A stretch of 6,237 nt of DNA from Pseudomonadota bacterium (lineage in GTDB: Bacteria > Pseudomonadota > Alphaproteobacteria > Rhizobiales > Beijerinckiaceae). The notes below the pieces were generated by a model. It saw only the letters and a program-made list of their open reading frames with translations, was not told where the DNA came from and did not search any database. A program made the translations under genes and the position numbers. The stretch is taken from positions 1 through 6,237 of the forward strand of contig JAEXUU010000597.1 of NCBI GenBank assembly GCA_023452965.1, written 5' to 3'. Below, piece by piece: positions 1 to 5,578 of this stretch (position 1 is the first letter of the stretch; every line of letters starts with the position of its first letter).

Positions 1-1175
1 GCCCAGCCCGATGACCACGCCCATTGGAAATTATAGCCGCCGAGCCAGCCGGTCACGTCGACGACTTCACCGATGAAGTAGAGGCCGTCGACAGTTCTCG
101 CCTCCATCGTCCGGGAGTTCATGCCGGCCGTATCGACCCCGCCGAGTGTCACCTCTGCGGTCCGGTACCCCTCCGATCCGCTCGGCAGGATCTCCCAGCC
201 TTGGACAATGGACGCGATCGCGGCGAGCCTCTTGTCGCTCGCATCGCCGATCGGTCCTGCCCAGCCGTGAGCATCGGCGAGATAGGCCGCCAGGCGCTTC
301 GGCAGGATATCACCGAGCGTGTTCGCTGTGCTTCTGCGGCCGTTTTCCTGTCTGGAGGCGCGCAAGGACCCGAAAATGTCATGCTCGGGCAGGAACGCGA
401 TCCGGATCGGCTGGCTCTTCCGCCAGTAGGACGAGATCTGCAGGATCGCCGGGCCGGAAAGCCCGCGATGCGTGAATAGCAGGGCCTCGTCGAACGAGGT
501 CTTGCCGCAGGAGACGCGCGCATCGGCGGCGACGCCGGCGATCTCGCGAAATCCGGCAAGGACGTCCTCGCCGAAGGTCAGGGGCACCAGAGCCGGGCGC
601 GTTTCCGTCACCGCCAGGCCGAACTGGCTGGCGATCTGATAGCCCAGGCCCGTCGCCCCCATCTTCGGGATGGATTTGCCGCCACAGGCCACAACGAAGT
701 GCCGGCATCGGATCTCTGCAGCGCCGTTCCCCCCGAGCCTGACCGCAAATCCGTCGTCAATCCGCTCCACGCCTTCCAGAGTGGTTCCGAGACGCAGTTC
801 GCAGCCGGCCTGCGCCATCTCGCCCGTCAGCATCGTGATGATCTGCTTGGCGGAATCGTCGCAGAACAGCTGGCCGAGCGTCTTCTCGTGATAGGCGATG
901 CCGTGCTTTTCGACCAAGGCGACGAAATCGTGCTGCGTGTAACGGCCCAGCGCCGACTTGGCGAAATGCGGGTTTTTCGACAGGAAATTGCGGGCGCTGG
1001 TGCCGATATTGGTGAAGTTGCAGCGGCCGCCGCCGGAAATCCTGATCTTCTCGCCCGGGGCCTTGGCATGGTCGACGACGAGGACGCGTCCGCCGCGCGC
1101 GGCGGCATGGATCGCGCACATCATTCCGGCGGCACCAGCGCCCAGGACGACAGTGTCGAAATGCGCGGTCGACAT
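1..1175 (-). CDS. HI0933/YhiN (BaiN/RdsA)-family NAD(P)/FAD-dependent oxidoreductase, 3' end cut by window edge
   Basis: Translating the minus strand from ATG 1175-1173 gives 391 codons with no stop before the window edge. An N-terminal dinucleotide-binding loop reads VLGAGAAG (residues 10-17), with an acidic residue at D35 ending the second beta strand. It is followed by the family hallmark KIRISGGGRCNFTN (43-56). Further family blocks are ACGGKSIPKMGATGLGY (from residue 163), FTHRGLSGPAILQ (from 234) and, near the C-terminus, GEVVDVTGWLGGYNFQWAWSSG (369-390, given here as its key residues G369, E370, D373 and the GGYN turn at 379-382). Relatives are about 390-400 residues, so probably only a few to about ten C-terminal residues are missing. 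An in-frame TAG four codons upstream fixes ATG 1175 as the earliest ATG; the Shine-Dalgarno is weak (a GGGG run about 15 bases upstream). The family are cytosolic flavoproteins. Physiological substrates are mostly unknown, although BaiN has been linked to bile-acid dehydroxylation. It is divergent from the glycosyltransferase and has no visible tie to sugar metabolism. Confidence 0.93.
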   Translation of the reverse strand, partial: MSTAHFDTVVLGAGAAGMMCAIHAAARGGRVLVVDHAKAPGEKIRISGGGRCNFTNIGTSARNFLSKNPHFAKSALGRYTQHDFVALVEKHGIAYHEKTLGQLFCDDSAKQIITMLTGEMAQAGCELRLGTTLEGVERIDDGFAVRLGGNGAAEIRCRHFVVACGGKSIPKMGATGLGYQIASQFGLAVTETRPALVPLTFGEDVLAGFREIAGVAADARVSCGKTSFDEALLFTHRGLSGPAILQISSYWRKSQPIRIAFLPEHDIFGSLRASRQENGRRSTANTLGDILPKRLAAYLADAHGWAGPIGDASDKRLAAIASIVQGWEILPSGSEGYRTAEVTLGGVDTAGMNSRTMEARTVDGLYFIGEVVDVTGWLGGYNFQWAWSSGW

Positions 1176-1337
1176 CGGATGCTGCTAACCCCAGAACGGC
1201 CCGTGCGGGCAGTGCGCAGCGCATGGATCGCCGCCTCGCTGAACTCGGCCTCGGGTAAATCATCAGCAGCTGCCCATCAACCAGTCAGGCCACGGTCGAG
1301 CGATTTGTCGCGCCGTTGCGATCTGGAGAGGGCGAGG

Positions 1338-1367
1338 TTGAAGTGGCGGGGCTGATGGGGATATGGC
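1338..1367 (+). promoter_or_regulatory. weak candidate promoter for the glycosyltransferase gene
   Basis: TTGAAG at 1338-1343 (four of six bases of the TTGACA consensus) is followed after 18 bases by TATGGC at 1362-1367 (only the first three bases match TATAAT). Transcription would begin near 1373 and leave a leader of about 25 bases before ATG 1397, which would exclude the upstream TTG 1316 and ATG 1355 starts. The match is poor in the -10 half, so this is a suggestion only. Confidence 0.2.
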
Positions 1368-1381
1368 GTAGCGCGATCAAG

Positions 1382-1386
1382 AAGGA
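1382..1386 (+). promoter_or_regulatory. Shine-Dalgarno that decides the glycosyltransferase start
   Basis: AAGGA lies 10 bases before ATG 1397. It favours this start over TTG 1316 and ATG 1355. ATG 1418 is a real alternative, since AGGA at 1407-1410 lies 7 bases before it. The conserved part of the protein (GVVLY) starts about ten residues after that second ATG, so sequence conservation cannot separate the two. Confidence 0.5.
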
Positions 1387-1396
1387 TGGCAGCACG

Positions 1397-2302
1397 ATGA
1401 CAGCGCAGGAAGCGCAGATGCGAGGCGCGCGCGCTTGTGCCGGCGTTGTGCTCTACCAGCCGGATGCCGCATTGCTTGCGCGGCAGGCGGAGGGGCTGCA
1501 CGGGCATACCCTCTTCGTCTTCGCCAACGGGTCGGTGGAGACCGAGGCGCTGGCAGCCTTGGCTCCGACGCAGTTGCGCCTGATCTCCAGCGCGGAGAAT
1601 GTCGGCCTGGGGCAGGGCCTAAACGCGGTGATGCAGGCCGCCGCCGCGGAAGGTTTCAGCCACATCATGCTGCTCGACCAGGACAGCGAGCCGCCTGCGG
1701 GCCTGCTCGACACCCTGGCCGCGCGCTGCCTTGCTCTCGAGGGGCGGGGCGAGAAGATCGCCGTCCTGGCCCCGCGCCTCGTGCCGCCTCAGGAAGGCTT
1801 CTACAAGCCGATCCGCTATGAGTGGCGCGGGCCGGCGCGCGCGGATGGCCTGGCCCCCCTCGATTTCGCGCCGACCTCCGGCTCGCTCGTCAGCGTCGCC
1901 GCCTTCGGGGCGGCCGGCCCCTTCCGGGATGATTTCTTCATTGCCGGGCTCGATGTCGAATGGGGCTTTCGGGCCTGGGCGCACGGCTGGGGATCTTACC
2001 TCGCGAGCGATCTTGCCATGCCGCACCGCTGGGGCGAGGCGGTGAGCGAGGAAGAGCTGGGTAAGCCGCAGATTCTGCGGCATTCAAATCTGCGCAACTA
2101 CTATTATGCAAGGAACGTGGTCGCCACCGCCGGACTTCCACATGTGCCGTGGCGCTGGCGCATCAAGTCATGCACAGCGCTCGCGGTCCAGATTGGGCTG
2201 CTGGCGTTGAAAGGTGCGCGTGGCTCCCTGAAGGCGGTCGGCATGGGCCTAGCCGACGGTCTCAGAGGGCGGCGGGGACCTGCGCCAGCGGGCCTCGAAT
2301 AA
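1397..2302 (+). CDS. family 2 glycosyltransferase, rhamnosyltransferase-like
   Basis: The 301-residue product has a single GT-A fold glycosyltransferase domain like the RfbF/WbbL group of rhamnosyltransferases. Visible family marks are a first strand GVVLY (16-20), NVGLGQGLN (68-76, the nucleotide-binding NxGxxxGxN-type loop), and LLDQDSEPP (92-100) containing the metal-binding DxD-type motif at D94-D96. TSGSLVS follows (160-166). The acceptor/catalytic block DDFFIAGLDVEWGFRAWAHG (178-197) has D186 and E188, and NYYYARN lies at 234-240. A mildly hydrophobic stretch near 258-271 could give peripheral membrane contact; there is no signal peptide or clear transmembrane helix. The length matches the family (about 280-320). 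Known relatives move L-rhamnose from dTDP-L-rhamnose to a lipid-linked oligosaccharide at the inner face of the membrane. The rfbBCD genes nearby make that donor, which supports but does not prove a rhamnosyl specificity. It is transcribed alone and converges on ugd. Confidence 0.9.
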   Translation: MTAQEAQMRGARACAGVVLYQPDAALLARQAEGLHGHTLFVFANGSVETEALAALAPTQLRLISSAENVGLGQGLNAVMQAAAAEGFSHIMLLDQDSEPPAGLLDTLAARCLALEGRGEKIAVLAPRLVPPQEGFYKPIRYEWRGPARADGLAPLDFAPTSGSLVSVAAFGAAGPFRDDFFIAGLDVEWGFRAWAHGWGSYLASDLAMPHRWGEAVSEEELGKPQILRHSNLRNYYYARNVVATAGLPHVPWRWRIKSCTALAVQIGLLALKGARGSLKAVGMGLADGLRGRRGPAPAGLE

Positions 2303-2363
2303 CGCAAACCGCTCTACGCCGGGCCAAACCACTTTTCCGCGCCGAGCAATCAGAGCTGGACAA
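2303..2363. other. short gap between converging glycosyltransferase and ugd genes
   Basis: These 61 bases lie between two gene ends that face each other, where a bidirectional terminator would be expected. I see no GC-rich stem followed by a T run on either strand; the stretch is somewhat richer in A and T than its neighbours. Termination may be Rho-dependent or may occur inside the opposing gene. Confidence 0.5.
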
Positions 2364-3671
2364 TCAATCATTACGGCCGATGCCGGCATACGCGAAACCG
2401 AGCGCCTTCATTTCCGCAGGGCGATAGACGTTTCTCAGGTCCACGACGATCGGGCTCTTGAGCGCTAACTTCACCCGCTTGAGGTCGAGCGCCCGGAAGG
2501 CATTCCATTCGGTAATCAGCACAAGAGCGTCGGCGCCTTCGAGGCAGTCATACGCATTCTCGGCAAACGCGATATCGGGCAGAAGTGGCCGCGCTTGATC
2601 CATGGCCTCGGGGTCATAGGCAACGATCTGCGCCCCTGAATTCTGTAGCATCGGAATGATATCCAGAGAGGGGGCATCACGCATATCGTCCGTGTTGGGC
2701 TTGAATGCCAAGCCGAGGACCGCGATTCGCTTGCCTACGACGGATCCGCCGCAGGCCGCGATCACCTTCTGGGCCATGCGCTTCTTGCGGGCGTCGTTGA
2801 CAGCGACAACAGTCTCGATCAGCCGCACGGGGCTCTCGCTCTCCTGCGCCGTCTTCACCAGCGCGAGCGTGTCCTTGGGGAAGCATGATCCACCATAGCC
2901 CGGGCCTGCGTGGAGAAACTTCGATCCTATCCGGTTATCCAGGCCAATGCCGCGAGCGACATCCTGAACGTCTGCATCAACCACCTCGCAAAGATCCGCG
3001 ATCTCGTTGATGAAGGTGATCTTCATCGCCAGGAACGCGTTGGCCGCGTATTTGATCAGTTCCGACGTCCGGCGTGAAACAACGACGAGCGGCCCCTGAT
3101 TGAGGTAAAGCGGACGGTAGATTTCCGTCATCACTTTGCGCGCGCGCTCGTCTTCTGTGCCGATGACGATCCGGTCGGGACGGCGAAAATCTTCGATCGC
3201 TGCGCCCTCACGCAAGAACTCCGGGTTCGACACGACGCTGATCGAAGATCCAGGCCGGACCTCAGCAACGATTCGCTCGACCTCATCACCCGTTCCAACG
3301 GGCACGGTCGACTTCGTGACGATGACGGCACCGTCAGGCGCCACCTCGGCGATCTCACGGGCCGCCGCGTAGACGTAACTGAGATCGGCGTGCCCGTCTC
3401 CGCGCCGTGTCGGCGTCCCTACCGCGATGAAGATCGCGTCCGCATCGCGCGAAGCCGCGGCCAGATCGGTGGTAAACGAAAGCCGGCCCGCCTTGCTGTT
3501 CTCCTCGAGCATGGCCTCGAGTCCGGGCTCGAAAATCGGGACCTCGCCCGCCCTCAGACGCTCGATCTTCGCTGCGTCCTTGTCGACGCAGACGACATCG
3601 TGCCCGAAGTCAGCGAAGCAGACACCGGACACAAGACCGACATAGCCGGATCCGACCATAACGAGGCGCAT
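2364..3671 (-). CDS. ugd: UDP-glucose 6-dehydrogenase
   Basis: This 435-residue cytosolic enzyme oxidises UDP-glucose twice with NAD+ to give UDP-glucuronate, a donor for acidic polysaccharides and a precursor of other sugars. The N-terminal Rossmann loop GSGYVGLVSG (7-16) and acidic D30 bind NAD. GTPT (85-88), KSTVPVGT (120-127) and NPEFLREGAAI (149-159) are family blocks. The central domain carries LIKYAANAFLA (205-215, K207) and the active-site block GPGYGGSCFPKD (256-267), with catalytic Cys263 and D267. The C-terminal UDP-binding domain has FKPNTDDMRDAPS (323-335). Length is typical and all key residues are present, so it should be active. The start is well supported: GAGGAGA at 3678-3684 on the minus strand lies 6 bases before the ATG. 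It is divergent from rfbBCD across a shared intergenic region and convergent with the glycosyltransferase. Related family members (UDP-ManNAc or GDP-mannose dehydrogenases) are less likely given the close match to the Ugd motif set. Confidence 0.97.
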   Translation of the reverse strand: MRLVMVGSGYVGLVSGVCFADFGHDVVCVDKDAAKIERLRAGEVPIFEPGLEAMLEENSKAGRLSFTTDLAAASRDADAIFIAVGTPTRRGDGHADLSYVYAAAREIAEVAPDGAVIVTKSTVPVGTGDEVERIVAEVRPGSSISVVSNPEFLREGAAIEDFRRPDRIVIGTEDERARKVMTEIYRPLYLNQGPLVVVSRRTSELIKYAANAFLAMKITFINEIADLCEVVDADVQDVARGIGLDNRIGSKFLHAGPGYGGSCFPKDTLALVKTAQESESPVRLIETVVAVNDARKKRMAQKVIAACGGSVVGKRIAVLGLAFKPNTDDMRDAPSLDIIPMLQNSGAQIVAYDPEAMDQARPLLPDIAFAENAYDCLEGADALVLITEWNAFRALDLKRVKLALKSPIVVDLRNVYRPAEMKALGFAYAGIGRND

Positions 3672-3677
3672 TCAAAG

Positions 3678-3684
3678 TCTCCTC
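3678..3684 (-). promoter_or_regulatory. strong ribosome binding site of ugd
   Basis: On the minus strand the bases read GAGGAGA, 6 bases before the ATG at 3671-3669. This is the best Shine-Dalgarno in the window and suggests ugd is translated efficiently compared with the rfb genes, whose sites are weaker. Confidence 0.75.
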
Positions 3685-3720
3685 ATCGCCGCAATCCGGT
3701 TTCGAAAGCGATACATCCGT

Positions 3721-3733
3721 GCGGCAACGCCGC
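3721..3733 (-). repeat. small inverted repeat in the likely ugd leader
   Basis: GCGGC-AAC-GCCGC is a perfect 5-base stem with a 3-base loop, about 37 bases upstream of the ugd Shine-Dalgarno. There is no T run, so it is not an intrinsic terminator. It could be a leader hairpin or chance in GC-rich DNA. Confidence 0.25.
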
Positions 3734-3857
3734 CTTACCATCGACGCGCGCCGCGGCAAACCGTAACAGCCACTTGGCCGAAGGTGTCGTATCTGAATTT
3801 GTGAGACCGCAGTGACATCCATAGGTCCGGTGCTGCGGCCAGGAGCGTATTGAGTGC

Positions 3858-3886
3858 TTGACAGATCAGGAGCCGGCTGTTTCTTG
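3858..3886 (+). promoter_or_regulatory. candidate rfbB promoter with a perfect -35 box
   Basis: TTGACA at 3858-3863 matches the sigma-70 -35 consensus exactly and is preceded by C, as in the alphaproteobacterial CTTGAC form. At 17 bases' spacing the -10 position holds TTCTTG (3881-3886), a poor match. A better -10-like word, TATAAC at 3897-3902, is 33 bases away, too far to pair with this -35. The promoter may be weak or activator-dependent, or the TATAAC may belong to a promoter with no clear -35. Confidence 0.35.
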
Positions 3887-3927
3887 CGCCCGCAATTATA
3901 ACGGTTCCGATCAGTGCCCGACCTTGT

Positions 3928-3931
3928 GGAG
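3928..3931 (+). promoter_or_regulatory. Shine-Dalgarno that decides the rfbB start
   Basis: GGAG lies 9 bases before GTG 3941. The farther GTG 3914 has no recognisable site upstream, and TTG 3947 would be 15 bases away. The GTG 3941 start also gives the usual RfbB N-terminus, with the Rossmann strand beginning at residue 4. Confidence 0.55.
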
Positions 3932-3940
3932 CGACACGGC

Positions 3941-4996
3941 GTGCCCTTGAAATTTCTCGTCACTGGTGGGGCCGGCTTCATCGGTTCCGCGGTTGTCCGT
4001 AAGCTGATCGCCGAGACCCAGCACAGGGCCTGTGTCGTCGACAAGTTGACCTATGCCGGCAACCTTGCCTCGCTGGCGCCCGTCTCCGGCAGCAACCGCT
4101 ACCGTTTCGAGCAGGCCGATATCGGCGATGGCGAGCGCATGCGTGCCATCTTCGCCGAGTTCGATCCCGACATCGTCATGCATCTGGCTGCCGAGAGCCA
4201 TGTCGATCGTTCGATCGACGGACCGGGCGACTTCATCCAGACCAATATCGTCGGGACCTTCGCGTTGCTGCAGGAGGCGCTGCGTCATTGGCGCGGGCTC
4301 GGCGAAGCGCGCAAGGCGGCCTTCCGCTTCCATCACATCTCGACGGACGAGGTCTTCGGTTCGCTGGGCGATGAGGGCTTCTTCCGTGAGGATACGGCCT
4401 ATCAGCCGAATTCGCCCTATTCGGCCTCGAAGGCGGCTTCCGACCATCTCGTCCGCGCCTGGCATCACACCTATGGCCTGCCGACGCTGATGACCAATTG
4501 CTCGAACAATTACGGGCCCTATCACTTCCCCGAGAAGCTGATCCCGCTGATGATCATCAACGCACTCGAGGGCAAGAAGCTCCCGGTTTACGGGAATGGC
4601 ATGAATGTGCGCGACTGGCTCTATGTCGACGACCATGCCGATGCGCTTTTGACCGTGGCGCAGGCAGGGGTCATCGGTGAGACCTACAACATCGGCGGCC
4701 ACAACGAGAAGGCCAATATCGAGGTGGTGAAGGGCATCTGTGCCATTCTCGACGAGTTGCGGCCCGATCCGGCTGGCCCCCATGAGCGGCTCATCTCCTA
4801 TGTCACCGACCGTCCGGGCCATGATGCGCGCTATGCCATCGATGCTGGCAAGATCGGCCGCGAACTCGGCTGGACCCCGAAGGAGACCTTCGAGACGGGC
4901 CTTCGTCGCACTGTCGAATGGTATCTCGCCAATGCCGGCTGGTGGGGCGACATTCGTTCGGGCGTCTATCGCGGCGAGCGCCTAGGCGCTGCCTGA
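3941..4996 (+). CDS. rfbB: dTDP-glucose 4,6-dehydratase
   Basis: Also called rmlB. From GTG 3941 the product is 351 residues, the usual family length; an in-frame GTG at 3914 would add nine residues that do not look conserved. The enzyme is an extended short-chain dehydrogenase that converts dTDP-glucose to dTDP-4-keto-6-deoxyglucose using tightly bound NAD+, the second step of dTDP-L-rhamnose synthesis. Visible marks are the NAD loop GGAGFIG (9-15), DKLTYAGN (34-41), [12 protein letters not shown] (81-92), the dehydratase catalytic segment STDEVFG with T135, D136 and E137, and the YxxxK pair Y160 and K164 in SPYSASK. Downstream are [17 protein letters not shown] (186-202), [10 protein letters not shown] (223-232), [15 protein letters not shown] (249-263) and [11 protein letters not shown] (291-301). 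All catalytic residues expected for the family are present. It is the first gene of an rfbBCD operon and is followed by rfbC after 18 bases. Confidence 0.97.
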   Translation: MPLKFLVTGGAGFIGSAVVRKLIAETQHRACVVDKLTYAGNLASLAPVSGSNRYRFEQADIGDGERMRAIFAEFDPDIVMHLAAESHVDRSIDGPGDFIQTNIVGTFALLQEALRHWRGLGEARKAAFRFHHISTDEVFGSLGDEGFFREDTAYQPNSPYSASKAASDHLVRAWHHTYGLPTLMTNCSNNYGPYHFPEKLIPLMIINALEGKKLPVYGNGMNVRDWLYVDDHADALLTVAQAGVIGETYNIGGHNEKANIEVVKGICAILDELRPDPAGPHERLISYVTDRPGHDARYAIDAGKIGRELGWTPKETFETGLRRTVEWYLANAGWWGDIRSGVYRGERLGAA

Positions 4997-5014
4997 ACCG
5001 AACTGGACGAGACA

Positions 5015-5572
5015 ATGCTCAACGTCGAAGCGACAGCCATCCCGGCCGTCAAGATCATCACGCCGAAGAAGCACGGCGATCATCGCGGCTTCTTCTCCGA
5101 GGCCTACAGCCAATCCGGCATGGCGGAGGCAGGCATCGATCTCGTCTTCGTGCAGGACAACCACTCGCTGTCGGCGCAGGTCGGCACGCTGCGCGGCCTG
5201 CATTTCCAGTCGGCTCCCTTTGCGCAGGACAAGCTCGTGCGGGTTACGAAGGGGCGCATCCTCGATGTCGCCGTCGATCTGCGCGCCTCGTCTCCGACTT
5301 TCGGGCAGCACGTGGCAGCCGAACTGTCCGCGGAGAACTGGCGCCAGCTCCTGGTTCCGATCGGTTTCGCGCATGGCTTCGTCACGCTCGAGCCGGATAC
5401 CGAGGTGCTCTACAAGGTGACGGCGCCCTACGGTCCCGCAAACGACCATGGCCTCGCCTTCGACGATCCGGCGCTCGGCATCGACTGGCGGCTGCCACAT
5501 GACGAGCTCGTGCTGTCGGACAAGGACCGCAAGCATCCACGCCTTGCCGATCTGCCACGTTATTTCGACTGA
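5015..5572 (+). CDS. rfbC: dTDP-4-dehydrorhamnose 3,5-epimerase
   Basis: Also called rmlC. The 185-residue product is a cupin-fold, cofactor-free epimerase that inverts C3 and C5 of dTDP-4-keto-6-deoxyglucose, the third step towards dTDP-L-rhamnose. Key features are HGDHRGFFSE (20-29), QDNHS (47-51), and TLRGLHFQ (58-65) with catalytic base His63. K73 (in AQDKLVRV), VDLR (87-90), VPIGFAHGF (114-122) and Y133 (in VLYKV) are the expected active-site partners, with D169 in the C-terminal LSDKD. Length is typical (about 180-190). The start is preceded by GGACGAG at 5005-5011, a moderate Shine-Dalgarno, and the gene lies 18 bases after rfbB and 6 bases before rfbD, consistent with a single transcript. 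The active-site set argues for a true epimerase rather than one of the related 3,4-ketoisomerases or 5-epimerases. Confidence 0.97.
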   Translation: MLNVEATAIPAVKIITPKKHGDHRGFFSEAYSQSGMAEAGIDLVFVQDNHSLSAQVGTLRGLHFQSAPFAQDKLVRVTKGRILDVAVDLRASSPTFGQHVAAELSAENWRQLLVPIGFAHGFVTLEPDTEVLYKVTAPYGPANDHGLAFDDPALGIDWRLPHDELVLSDKDRKHPRLADLPRYFD

Positions 5573-5578
5573 ACCGCC

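Larger units (their letters stand above)
1176..1396. other. divergent intergenic region between the flavoprotein and the glycosyltransferase
   Basis: These 221 bases separate two divergently transcribed genes and should hold a promoter for each. I see no convincing gene here. The glycosyltransferase frame is open leftwards to a TTG at 1316, but that extension looks like chance. Small symmetric words occur (GCCCG-TG-CGGGC at 1199-1210 and GCAGCTGC near 1266), but the first has a loop too short for a stable hairpin and both are expected in GC-rich DNA. No clear operator or riboswitch is visible. Confidence 0.6.
3672..3940. promoter_or_regulatory. divergent control region between ugd and rfbBCD
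   Basis: These 269 bases separate the ugd start from the preferred rfbB start and must contain the promoters of both transcription units. The part nearest rfbB (about 3790-3910) is poorer in G and C than the coding DNA around it, as expected for promoter DNA. I see no convincing gene, riboswitch or RNA here. A small hairpin-forming word (3721-3733) and a TTGACA (3858-3863) are listed separately. I see no clear -10 for ugd on the minus strand. Confidence 0.6.

Noticed and set aside
699..1355. A 218-codon plus-strand frame, and a 168-codon minus-strand frame at 757-1263, over the flavoprotein
   Set aside because: Both are out of frame with the flavoprotein, whose motifs run unbroken on the minus strand from 1175 to the window edge.
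1316..1396. N-terminal extension of the glycosyltransferase from TTG 1316
   Set aside because: It adds 27 residues before the family's usual N-terminus from a rare start codon, whereas ATG 1397 has AAGGA at good spacing.
2380..2389. Perfect palindrome ATGCCGGCAT near the 3' end of ugd, considered as a terminator or binding site
   Set aside because: It lies inside the coding sequence, has no loop or T run, and such 10-base palindromes are common in GC-rich DNA.
3840..3873. Direct repeat CAGGAGC at 3840-3846 and 3867-3873, considered as a possible operator pair
   Set aside because: A repeated 7-base word is expected about once or twice by chance in a gap of this size, and the copies have no symmetry or further extension.
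3911..4822. A 303-codon open frame on the minus strand opposite rfbB
   Set aside because: It is the antisense shadow of a well-supported dehydratase gene; the translation resembles no family I recognise and has no ribosome binding site I can defend.
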